Shown: piece by piece, positions 1 through 8,003 of the stretch
Numbering within the stretch: position 1 is the stretch's first letter
Layout of the letters: each line of letters starts with the position of its first letter
Source: Acetobacteraceae bacterium
Lineage (GTDB): Bacteria > Pseudomonadota > Alphaproteobacteria > Acetobacterales > Acetobacteraceae
DNA: 8,003 nt
Assembly (NCBI GenBank): GCA_947478535.1
Contig: CANJXD010000255.1
Coordinates: forward strand, 1 to 8,003
Reading direction: 5' to 3'
Notes under the pieces: model-generated
Databases searched by the model: none
Seen by the model: the letters and a program-made list of their open reading frames with translations, nothing else
Told to the model about the DNA's origin: nothing
Position numbers and translations under genes: made by a program

Positions 1-1
1 G

Positions 2-133
2 AAGCAGGGTTCCTGCCCTGCTGACCGAGGCCCTGCTGACCGAGGGCGCCGGCCACGGCCAGCACGGCCGCACCAAAATCACGCAACTTTCGCAACAAGT
101 CTACTCCTGGCAGCGACGATCATCGCAGCCCCG
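2..133 (+). other. Start-less 5' extension of the OmpA gene: signal-peptide coding with an apparent frame switch
   Basis: The OmpA frame stays open from position 2 to the ATG at 134. From about 89 to 148 it encodes FATSLLLAATIIAAP followed by MAARA|E, a classic Sec signal peptide h-region and c-region. There is no ATG, GTG or TTG in any forward frame of 1-133. Before about position 87 the G/C-rich third-position pattern belongs to a different frame (position 3, 6, 9 and so on), which reads ..LLTEALLTEGAGHGQHGRT and then KITQL. One extra base within 87-92 would join KITQL to FATSLLL and give a complete, Lys-led signal peptide. The codon before that Lys is ACC (72-74), not ATG. Possible explanations are a frameshift mutation, a deletion that fused an upstream coding region to this gene, or poor sequence at a contig end. 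Confidence 0.6.
15..44 (+). repeat. Perfect 15-bp tandem duplication
   Basis: GCCCTGCTGACCGAG occurs at 15-29 and again, directly abutting, at 30-44. The unit is a multiple of three and reads A-L-L-T-E twice in the frame that has high GC at third positions. It may be a slippage duplication in a coding sequence that enters from the left. It lies just before the frame-switched start region of the OmpA gene. Confidence 0.75.
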
Positions 134-1189
134 ATGGCTGCCCGCGCCGAGACCGTGACCGGCCTCTATGTCGGCGCCGGCGCCGGCCTGAACATCCTGC
201 AGGGCACGGACGTCTCCGTCACCGGCCCGCTCGCCGGCACGCTGACCCCGGCCCAGCGCCGTGGCTCCGTCGATTTCGATTACGGCTTCGCTGCGGTGAG
301 CGCGATCGGCTACGGCTACGGCAATGGCCTGCGCCTTGAAGTTGAATTCAATGCCCGCTCGAACGAAGTCGACAGCGCCTCCGGGTTTTCCTCGGTCGGC
401 ACCAACCGGCCGCGGTCCGGCGGCGATGTCATCTCCCTCGGCCTGATGCTGAACGGCTACTATGACTTCGACATGGGCCCGGGCTCGATGTTCACCCCCT
501 ATGTCGGCGCTGGCGTCGGCTATGTCTGGTCCTATGTGAACAGCAACCGCGCCCGTAACGTCGCGACCGGCAGCTTCATCGACGTGACGGGCAATGAAGA
601 AGCCCCGGCCTTCCAGCTGATGGCCGGCGTGGCGATGCCGATCAGCATGGTGCCTGGCCTGTCGATGACGGCCGAATACCGCTACATGCAGGTTATTGGC
701 GCCGAGGCGGAAGTCCGCTCCAACCAGACCTTCCTGCGCGGCAAGACCGACTTCGACAACGTGAACCACAGCGTCATGCTCGGCCTGCGCTACGCCTTCG
801 GCGCCGCCCCGGCCCCGGCCCCCGTGGTTGCCCCGACGCCGGCCGCCGCCCCGGCCGTCGCCCGCACCTACCTCGTCTTCTTCGACTTCGACCGCGCCGA
901 CCTGACGGACCGCGCTCGCCAGATCATCGGTGAGGCCGCGACCAACTCCCGCGGTGCCGGCACGACCCGCATCGAAGTCTCCGGCCACGCCGACCGTTCC
1001 GGCACGCCGCAGTACAACCAGCGCCTGTCCGAGCGCCGCGCCGCCGCGGTGGCCGCGGAACTCGAGCGCCGGGGCGTTGCCCGCTCCGCCATGACGATCC
1101 AGGCCTTCGGCGAGAGCCGCCCGCTCGTCCCGACCGCGGACGGTGTGCGCGAGCCGCAGAACCGCCGCGTCGAGATCGTCCTGCGCTGA
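134..1189 (+). CDS. OmpA-family outer membrane protein (beta-barrel plus peptidoglycan-binding domain); true N-terminus lies upstream
   Basis: This is a structural outer-membrane protein that should anchor the outer membrane to peptidoglycan. Numbering from the ATG at 134, residues 9-223 form the barrel: repeated Gly/aromatic strands such as GLYVGAGAGLN and TPYVGAGVGYVW, ending in HSVMLGLRYAFG. A Pro/Ala linker spans 224-243. An OmpA C-terminal domain follows (244-351), with FFDFDRADLT (249-258), GHADRSG (284-290), YNQRLSERRA (294-303) and NRRVEI (343-348). By family analogy Asp287 and Arg302 bind the diaminopimelate of peptidoglycan. The ATG at 134 is the first ATG but is probably not the real start. 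It falls inside a signal peptide whose hydrophobic core is encoded upstream in the same frame, with the cleavage motif ARA|E at residues 3-6. It is a single gene, closed by the terminator at 1219-1250. The family call is firm, the start is not, and I assign no symbol because several OmpA-like paralogues usually exist. Confidence 0.9.
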   Translation: MAARAETVTGLYVGAGAGLNILQGTDVSVTGPLAGTLTPAQRRGSVDFDYGFAAVSAIGYGYGNGLRLEVEFNARSNEVDSASGFSSVGTNRPRSGGDVISLGLMLNGYYDFDMGPGSMFTPYVGAGVGYVWSYVNSNRARNVATGSFIDVTGNEEAPAFQLMAGVAMPISMVPGLSMTAEYRYMQVIGAEAEVRSNQTFLRGKTDFDNVNHSVMLGLRYAFGAAPAPAPVVAPTPAAAPAVARTYLVFFDFDRADLTDRARQIIGEAATNSRGAGTTRIEVSGHADRSGTPQYNQRLSERRAAAVAAELERRGVARSAMTIQAFGESRPLVPTADGVREPQNRRVEIVLR

Positions 1190-1218
1190 TCACGCAGGCC
1201 TTCACGGCCGACCAGAAC

Positions 1219-1250
1219 GGGGGGTGCCGCAAGGCGCCCCCTTTTCTTTT
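1219..1250 (+). terminator. Strong rho-independent terminator of the OmpA gene
   Basis: The stem GGGGGTGCC (1220-1228) pairs with GGCGCCCCC (1233-1241), nine pairs including one T-G wobble, across a GCAA tetraloop (1229-1232, GNRA type). TTTTCTTTT follows directly at 1242-1250. It starts 30 nt after the OmpA stop codon and 82 nt before the carboxylase start. It therefore separates the porin transcript from the downstream operon. Confidence 0.9.
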
Positions 1251-1268
1251 GCGCGCATCCCCGCCGGA

Positions 1269-1299
1269 TTGACGGCCGCCAGCCCACCCCGCCCAATAG
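1269..1299 (+). promoter_or_regulatory. Candidate promoter for the carboxylase operon (weak)
   Basis: TTGACG at 1269-1274 matches a -35 box in five of six bases and lies just after the OmpA terminator, where a promoter is expected. The -10 element is poor: CAATAG at 1294-1299 leaves a 19-nt spacer, longer than optimal. Only the location and the -35 box support this call. Confidence 0.25.
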
Positions 1300-1331
1300 C
1301 GCTGCGTCAATGATACGGGAGGGCAAGCGGC

Positions 1332-2950
1332 ATGGGCGTGATCCAGAGCGCCGCGGATCCGCGTGCGGCGGAATTCCGGTCCAATGCCGCGCGCATGGCC
1401 GCCCTGGTCGCGGAACTCCGCGCCACGGTGGATCGCATCCGCGAAGGCGGCGGCGAAGTGGCACGCCAGCGGCATACGGGCCGGGGCAAACTGCTGCCGC
1501 GGGACCGTATCCGCACCCTGATCGACCCCGCTTCCCCCTTCCTCGAATTCAGTCAGCTCGCCGCGCAGGGCGTCTATCCCGAGGATGTGCCCGCCGCCGG
1601 CCTCATCACCGGCATCGGCCGCGTCGCCGGCCGGGAATGCGTGATCGTCGCCAATGATGCGACGGTGAAGGGCGGCACCTACTACCCGTTGACGGTGAAG
1701 AAGCACTTGCGGGCACAGGAGATCGCGGAACAGAACCGCCTGCCCTGCCTCTACCTCGTGGATAGTGGCGGGGCGAACCTGCCGAGCCAGGATGAGGTCT
1801 TCCCCGACCGCGACCATTTCGGCCGCATCTTCTTCAACCAGGCGCGCATGTCCGCCCAGGGCATCCCGCAGATCGCGGTGGTGATGGGCAGTTGCACCGC
1901 CGGCGGCGCCTATGTGCCCGCCATGTCCGACCAGGCCATCATCGTCCGCAACCAGGGCACCATCTTCCTCGCCGGCCCGCCCTTGGTGAAGGCCGCGACC
2001 GGGGAGGAGGTCTCGGCCGAGGATCTTGGCGGCGCCGAACTGCACAGCCGCACCAGTGGCGTCACGGACCACATGGCGGATAGCGATGCCCATGCGCTGG
2101 GCCTGGCGCGCGGGATCGTCGCCGGGCTGAACCTCGCCAAGCCCCGCGGGCAGGATGACCCCGCCCCGCCGCGGGACCCGCTCTACCCCACCGCGGATAT
2201 CGGCGGCATCATCCCCGCCGACCTGCGGCAGGCCTATGACGTGCGAGAGGTCATCGCCCGGCTGGCCGATGCCAGCGAGTTCGATGAATTCAAGCCGCTC
2301 TATGGCCCGACGGTGGTGACGGGCTTCGCCCGGCTCTGGGGCTACCGCATCGGCATTGTCGCCAATAACGGCGTGCTGTTTTCCGAATCCGCGCAGAAGG
2401 CGGCGCATTTCATCCAACTCTGCGACCAGCGCGGCATTCCCCTGGTGTTCCTGCAGAACATCACCGGGTTCATGGTTGGCCGGAAATACGAAGCCGGTGG
2501 CATCGCCAAGGATGGCGCGAAGATGGTCACCGCCGTCGCCACCGCCCGCGTGCCGAAATTCACCGTGATCATCGGCGGCAGCTTCGGCGCCGGCAATTAC
2601 GGCATGTGCGGCCGCGCCTTTGCGCCGCGCTTCCTGTTCATGTGGCCGAATGCGCGGATTTCCGTCATGGGCGGACCCCAGGCCGCCGCAGTGCTCGCCA
2701 CGCTCCGCCGCGATGCGATCGAAGCAAAAGCCAGCGCCTGGCCAGCGGAGGAGGAAGCCCGCTTCAAGGCCCCGATCGAGGCGCAATACGAAGCCCAGGG
2801 CAACCCGACCTACGCCTCCGCCCGGCTCTGGGATGATGGCGTCATCGCGCCAGAGGATACCCGCATGGTCCTCGGCCTTGCCCTGTCGGCGGCCCGCAAC
2901 AACCCGGTGCCGGGCTGGCAGGGCGATACCCGCTTCGGGGTGTTCCGCAC

Positions 2951-2954
<4 letters not shown>
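1332..2954 (+). CDS. mccB: Acyl-CoA carboxylase beta subunit (carboxyltransferase), probably 3-methylcrotonyl-CoA carboxylase
   Basis: This subunit transfers the carboxyl group from carboxybiotin to the acyl-CoA. For 3-methylcrotonyl-CoA the product is 3-methylglutaconyl-CoA, a cytoplasmic step of leucine breakdown. The 540 residues fit the family (about 535-560). N-terminal crotonase-like half: [18 protein letters not shown] (108-125), [20 protein letters not shown] (141-160) and the oxyanion-hole loop [15 protein letters not shown] (186-200), then [20 protein letters not shown] (209-228). C-terminal half: [10 protein letters not shown] (345-354), [20 protein letters not shown] (373-392) and [16 protein letters not shown] (415-430). 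These blocks follow human and Pseudomonas MCC beta more closely than propionyl-CoA carboxylase as I recall them. Geranyl-CoA carboxylase (AtuC) is the main alternative. The start is supported by GGGAGGG at 1317-1323, eight nt before the ATG. The stop overlaps the alpha-subunit start as ATGA (2951-2954), implying translational coupling. Confidence 0.93.
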
Positions 2955-4948
<1,994 letters not shown>

Positions 4949-4963
4949 CCGAAGCTACTCCAG

Positions 4964-5012
4964 ACCGATTCGGTTGCATGACATTAACAAATTCCCGTTA
5001 TGGTAGTAATTC
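4964..5012 (+). promoter_or_regulatory. AT-rich candidate promoter region for the histidine kinase, preceded by a short dyad
   Basis: The 168-nt gap before the kinase holds the most AT-rich stretch of the window (about 4974-5025). Two pairings are possible: TTGCAT (4974-4979) with TATGGT (4999-5004, spacer 19), or TTAACA (4984-4989, five of six -35 matches) with AGTAAT (5005-5010, spacer 15) or TAATTC (5007-5012, spacer 17). None is a clean sigma-70 promoter, so the exact boxes are uncertain. Just upstream is the interrupted palindrome ACCGA-T-TCGGT (4964-4974), which could be an operator half-site pair or chance. Confidence 0.35.
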
Positions 5013-5032
5013 AGGGTGCTTAAACCGCCCTG
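5012..5032 (+). other. Leader hairpin upstream of the histidine kinase
   Basis: CAGGGTG (5012-5018) pairs with CGCCCTG (5026-5032), seven pairs with one T-G wobble, around the loop CTTAAAC. No T-run follows, so it does not look like an intrinsic terminator. If transcription starts near 5010-5015 it would sit at the 5' end of the kinase mRNA and could affect stability. The rest of the leader (5033-5116) shows nothing clear beyond a weak AGGAC/GTCCT pair (5081-5085 with 5094-5098). Confidence 0.4.
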
Positions 5033-5116
5033 GTCGTATAGCCTGCCACACAGCGCAGGGCCGCCGCCCCGCGTCGCACCAGGACCGCGAGCCGTCCTCG
5101 AAAGACCTGAGCGCCC

Positions 5117-7096
5117 TTGCCCGAGCCGATCACCCCCGTACCCGCGACGCCCATCGCCGCACCCCTGGGCACTTCTCCCGGAGGCTCCGCCGTCGCGGAG
5201 AAGCCCGCCAGCCGGCTGCGCGCCCGCCTCACACTTCTGGCCCCTTTCCTCGCTGTCCTCCCGCTGGCTGCCTACGCGTTGCTGCTGCTGCTCGGCCTGC
5301 GCGCGGAACGCGAGGCCGGCCGCGTCGCGGGCCTGCAACGCGGCAGCGCCGCCATCACCGTCGCGCTCGAGGCGGAACTCCGCGGCGGGCTGCGGACGCT
5401 GGAAGTGCTGGCTGGTTCCTCCCGCCTCGAAGCCGGGGATTTCAATGGCTTCCGGCAAGAAGCGCAGCGCGTCCTCGCCCGTGAGCCCGCCTGGTTCACC
5501 ATCGCCCTGACCGATGGCGAGCGGCAGATCCTCAACCTCCGCTACCCCCCGGAAGCGGCGCTGCCCCGGCTCAGTGAGCCGGTGGCCATCGCCTCCGTCC
5601 TGCGCTCCGGCCGTGCCGCGCCGGGCGGGCTGGCGGATGGCCGTGTGCTGTTGCGCGCCCCGGTCCGCCAGGAAGGCGCCCTGCGCTACGCCCTGGTCGC
5701 GGCGGTGGAGACGACGGCCCTCGCCTCGGTGCTGGACAGCGCCTTGCAGCACCCGGGCTGGTCCGCCCTGCTGCTGGACAGCGAAGGCCGCCTCGTCGCT
5801 CGTTCCGCCCATGGCAGCGCGGCGCTGGAACAGCTGCGCCCGGCGCTGGACCTGCCGCGGGAGGTGACGCAGGCCGGCCCGTTCCAGGCCATCGCCCGCC
5901 CGGTGGGGGATACGCGCTGGACCCTGCTTCTCGCAGCCCCGCCGCCAGGCTTCGCCGATTCCGCCCTGCTCTGGCTGGTCGCCGCCGCCGGCGCTTCCGT
6001 GCTGCTGGCCGGGATCGGCATCACCGCCCGCCTCGCCCGCCGCCAACGGGGGCAGGAAGCGCAGCGCCACCGCCGGCAAACCGAGGCACTGGCCCGGATC
6101 GAGGAACAGGAACGTCGCCGCACCGACCTGCTCGCGACGGTCAGCCACGAGCTCCGCGCGCCGCTGACCGGGCTGCTCGGCTACACCGACCTGCTCGCCA
6201 AATCCGCCCTGCCGCCGCAGGCGCGGTCCTGGGTGGACCAGCAGCGCCGCGCCGGCCAGGCGCTGCTCGCCCTGGTGGGGGATGTGCTGGATTTCGCCCG
6301 GCTTGAGGAAGGCGCCATTGAGCTGGAGGACGCGGATATCGAGATCGCGACCCTGCTGGAGGAATGCGCCGCCCTGATGCGCGGTGTCGCCCAGCAGAAA
6401 GGCCTCGGCCTGCGGGTGGAGGTGCATCCCGGCCTGCCCCGCTGGATGCGCGGAGACCCGCTGCGGCTGCGCCAGATCGCCACCAACCTGATCGGCAACG
6501 CCATCAAATTCACGGAGAAGGGGGAGATCGTCATCTCCGCCCGCCTCACCGCCCGGCCGGAGCGTGTCGAGGTCTCCGTCACCGATACCGGCATCGGCAT
6601 CCCGCCGGAGGAACTGCCCCGCATCTTCGACCGCTTCCGCCAGGCCGGCGCCGATACGGCGCGGCGCTTCGGCGGCAGTGGCCTCGGCCTGGCGATCTGC
6701 CGCCGGCTTGTGGAAGCGATGGGCGGTGCGATCGGCGCGGAAAGCCTGGCCCAGGGCAGTCGCTTCGTGTTCTGGACGCCTTTCCGCCCCGGCGCGGCAC
6801 CGATGGCGGCGGGGCGCGGCGGGGCGCTGCGCATCCTCGTGGCGGAAGATGTCGCCGCCAGCCGCCTGCTGCTGCAGGCCGTCCTCGAACGCGCCGGCCA
6901 CCGTGTGGTGGTGGCGGAAGATGGCCCCCGCGCGCTGGCCGCCCTGCACAGCGAACAGGTGGATCTCGCGGTGCTGGACCTGCTGATGCCGGGTCTCGAT
7001 GGCTTCGGCGTCGCGGCCGCCATCCGCACCCTGCCCGGCGAACAGGGCCGCGTGCCGCTGATCGCGCTGACGGCGGAAACCGCGGAGCAGGTGTAA
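5117..7096 (+). CDS. Membrane hybrid sensor histidine kinase, receiver domain truncated by in-frame TAA
   Basis: Two-component sensor kinase of 659 residues as read. TM1 is about 39-60, a periplasmic Cache-like sensor about 61-283 (WFTIALTDGERQILNLRYP at 126-144; WSALLLDSEGRLVARS at 215-230), and TM2 about 284-304. A short charged coiled linker leads to HisKA with the H-box VSHELRAPLTG (phospho-acceptor His344). The HATPase domain has the N-box NLIGNAIKFTEKG (457-469), G1 DTGIGIP (490-496), F-box IFDRFRQ (503-509) and G2 GGSGLGLAI (519-527). The receiver starts near 571 with acidic Glu577/Asp578, phospho-acceptor Asp621 in VLDLLMPGLDGFG, and Thr652, then stops before the conserved Lys. The kinase core looks intact. 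The start is a TTG with no good Shine-Dalgarno; a TGA at 5108-5110 excludes an upstream start in this frame, and no ATG or GTG suits better. The ligand is unknown. No partner response regulator lies in the window. Confidence 0.88.
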   Translation: MPEPITPVPATPIAAPLGTSPGGSAVAEKPASRLRARLTLLAPFLAVLPLAAYALLLLLGLRAEREAGRVAGLQRGSAAITVALEAELRGGLRTLEVLAGSSRLEAGDFNGFRQEAQRVLAREPAWFTIALTDGERQILNLRYPPEAALPRLSEPVAIASVLRSGRAAPGGLADGRVLLRAPVRQEGALRYALVAAVETTALASVLDSALQHPGWSALLLDSEGRLVARSAHGSAALEQLRPALDLPREVTQAGPFQAIARPVGDTRWTLLLAAPPPGFADSALLWLVAAAGASVLLAGIGITARLARRQRGQEAQRHRRQTEALARIEEQERRRTDLLATVSHELRAPLTGLLGYTDLLAKSALPPQARSWVDQQRRAGQALLALVGDVLDFARLEEGAIELEDADIEIATLLEECAALMRGVAQQKGLGLRVEVHPGLPRWMRGDPLRLRQIATNLIGNAIKFTEKGEIVISARLTARPERVEVSVTDTGIGIPPEELPRIFDRFRQAGADTARRFGGSGLGLAICRRLVEAMGGAIGAESLAQGSRFVFWTPFRPGAAPMAAGRGGALRILVAEDVAASRLLLQAVLERAGHRVVVAEDGPRALAALHSEQVDLAVLDLLMPGLDGFGVAAAIRTLPGEQGRVPLIALTAETAEQV

Positions 7097-7234
7097 GCCA
7101 GCTGCCGCGCCGCCGGCTTCGACGCCGTGCTGCGCAAACCCTTCGAGACGCGGCGCCTGCTGGGGCTGATCGACGCCCTGAGAAACCGCCCGGCGGCGGA
7201 CCCGCAGACCGCCTCGGTTCGCGAACGGGCTTAG
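7097..7234 (+). pseudogene. Detached C-terminal end of the kinase receiver domain, after the premature stop
   Basis: Reading on in the kinase frame after the TAA at 7094-7096 gives 45 residues ending at TAG 7232-7234. They begin ASCRAAGFDAVLRKPFETRR. This is the expected end of a receiver: the AAGFDAVLRKPF segment holds the conserved Lys (Lys674 if the stop is counted as one residue), followed by helix alpha-5 LLGLIDAL. Third positions stay GC-rich up to helix alpha-5, so the decay is recent or the stop is a sequence error. There is no ATG, GTG or TTG that would let this piece be made as a useful separate protein. The ancestral protein would be about 705 residues. Confidence 0.82.
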
Positions 7235-7334
7235 CGCCTATACCAACCGCACGAAGGTTTCACCGTCGTGCCCCTCACCTGCCGGGCGCTCGGCCCTACG
7301 GGCCGCGGGCCAGATAGTGAACCGCTGGGTATTC
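7235..7334. other. Convergent intergenic spacer with two hairpins
   Basis: This 100-nt gap separates the rightward kinase from the leftward transporter. Hairpin 1: GCACGA (7249-7254) pairs with TCGTGC (7266-7271), with an inner GGT/ACC stem (7256-7258 with 7262-7264), an A-G mismatch and a TTC loop. Hairpin 2: CGGCCC (7291-7296) pairs perfectly with GGGCCG (7300-7305) around TAC. Neither is followed by a T-run on either strand. They may act as imperfect bidirectional terminators or mRNA 3'-end stabilisers, or belong to a dispersed intergenic repeat. Confidence 0.45.
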
Positions 7335-8003
7335 CTACCCCGCCGGCCTCCGCAGCACGAAGACGCCTGTCGCCACCGTCAGCCCCGCCACCATCAGATA
7401 GGGCACGAGGTAGCCACCGGTGATGGTCAGCAGGCCGCCGAAGACCGGGGGGCCGAAGACGGAGCCGAGCGGCGTCATCACCATGAAGACCCCCATCGCC
7501 GCCCCCACCTGGTTGCGCGGCGCGGCGGTCGCCGCCGCCCCCTGGGCGACGCCGGCGAAGCCCGCCACCGTCATCCCCAGCATCAGCGCAGCACCCACCG
7601 CCAGCGGCACGCCGAGCCCGATCGCCAGCGCCAGCCCGATGAAGCCGAGCGCGGAGGCGAAGGCGATAGCCCGCAGGCAGGTCCGCCCATCGCCCCGGAA
7701 GATGCGGTCCGCCACGAGGCCCCAGGTGATGCGGGCAGCCGCCGAGACGAGGTGGACCGCGCCGAAGACTGTCGCCGCGACTGCCGGACTCAGCCCCATC
7801 GGCCCGACCAGGAACAGCACGAGATAGGCGTAGAAGCTGGCCTGCGCCGTGTTCAGCAGCACCGTCGCCAGGCAGACCCGCAGCAGCGGGCGGATGCGCA
7901 CCACCTCCAGGAATCCTGCCACGGCGGAGCGCCGGGGCAGCGGCGGCAGCGGCGCGCCGCGGGGGATCAGCAGCGCGCCCGCCCCCGTCAACAGCGCCAC
8001 CAC
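7335..8003 (-). CDS. MFS transporter, C-terminal half (5' end beyond the window)
   Basis: This is an inner-membrane secondary transporter of the major facilitator superfamily. The visible 222 residues match the second six-helix bundle: helix 7 around RVCLATVLLNTAQASFYAYL, helix 8 around ATVFGAVHLVSAAARI followed by the loop TWGLVADRIFRGDGR (an MFS motif-A-like loop, G-x-x-x-D-R), helix 9 around FASALGFIGLALAI, helix 10 around GAALMLGMTVAGFAGVAQG, helix 11 around GVFMVMTPLGSVFGPPVFGG and helix 12 around PYLMVAGLTVATGVFVL. It ends in RRPAG and a TAG (complement of 7335-7337). The GTG codon at the window edge (8001-8003) is unlikely to be the true start, because a normal MFS protein has about 400 residues and the N-terminal bundle is missing. 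The substrate cannot be inferred. It converges with the kinase gene. Confidence 0.85.
   Translation of the reverse strand: MVALLTGAGALLIPRGAPLPPLPRRSAVAGFLEVVRIRPLLRVCLATVLLNTAQASFYAYLVLFLVGPMGLSPAVAATVFGAVHLVSAAARITWGLVADRIFRGDGRTCLRAIAFASALGFIGLALAIGLGVPLAVGAALMLGMTVAGFAGVAQGAAATAAPRNQVGAAMGVFMVMTPLGSVFGPPVFGGLLTITGGYLVPYLMVAGLTVATGVFVLRRPAG

Noticed and set aside
1310..1657. ATG at 1310 as a start upstream of the carboxylase beta gene
   Set aside because: It is in a different frame, gives an Arg-rich product, and lies before the Shine-Dalgarno-like GGGAGGG that serves the ATG at 1332.
924..2786. Long antisense open frame of about 620 codons opposite the OmpA tail and carboxylase beta gene
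   Set aside because: Antisense shadow of GC-rich genes. The translation is low-complexity Gly/Ala/Arg/His-rich without recognisable domains, and it crosses the OmpA terminator.
4984..5023. CtrA-type binding site (TTAA-N7-TTAA) in the kinase promoter region
   Set aside because: TTAA occurs at 4984 and 5020, but the spacing is far from seven bases, so the motif is not met.
4955..6949. Antisense open frame of about 664 codons opposite the histidine kinase
   Set aside because: The forward strand holds all kinase boxes in order. The reverse product is compositionally biased and has no motif.
7094..7096. Stop codon recoding as selenocysteine or pyrrolysine insertion in the kinase
   Set aside because: The codon is TAA, not TGA or TAG, and receivers need no such residue there. 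Nonsense mutation or sequence error is simpler.
6364..7317. Forward open frame of about 317 codons in another phase within the kinase 3' half
   Set aside because: Arg/Pro/Ala-rich out-of-frame reading of the kinase and receiver. It only stays open because stops are rare at this GC content.

Overview
The window is very GC-rich (roughly 70% by eye), with strong G/C preference at third codon positions and long antisense shadow frames. The protein set is an OmpA-type porin, a biotin-dependent acyl-CoA carboxylase, a hybrid histidine kinase and an MFS transporter. This suggests a Gram-negative, aerobic alphaproteobacterium, plausibly of the Acetobacteraceae (Roseomonas-like). The taxonomic placement is inference from style, not from a marker gene.

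Layout, left to right. (1) Positions 2-1189 (+): an outer-membrane OmpA-family protein. Its signal peptide is readable upstream of the first ATG, but no start codon is visible and the coding signal appears to change frame near 87-92. It ends at a strong intrinsic terminator (1219-1250). (2) Positions 1332-4948 (+): two translationally coupled genes (ATGA overlap) for the beta (carboxyltransferase) and alpha (biotin carboxylase plus biotin carrier) subunits of an acyl-CoA carboxylase. The best match is 3-methylcrotonyl-CoA carboxylase of leucine catabolism. (3) Positions 4949-5116: an AT-richer spacer with a candidate promoter and a leader hairpin. (4) Positions 5117-7234 (+): a membrane-bound hybrid histidine kinase (two TM segments, Cache-like periplasmic sensor, HisKA, HATPase, receiver). 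The receiver is cut by an in-frame TAA at 7094-7096, and the missing 45 C-terminal residues, including the conserved Lys, remain readable up to a TAG at 7232-7234. (5) Positions 7235-7334: a convergent intergenic spacer with two hairpins. (6) Positions 7335-8003 (-): the C-terminal half of an MFS transporter that runs off the right edge.

The two carboxylase genes form one functional unit (an alpha6beta6 enzyme is expected). The porin, kinase and transporter look like independent neighbours rather than parts of a common pathway. I do not see a convincing new system. The most interesting points are two apparent gene lesions: the nonsense codon that splits the receiver domain, and the start-less, frame-switched 5' end of the OmpA gene.
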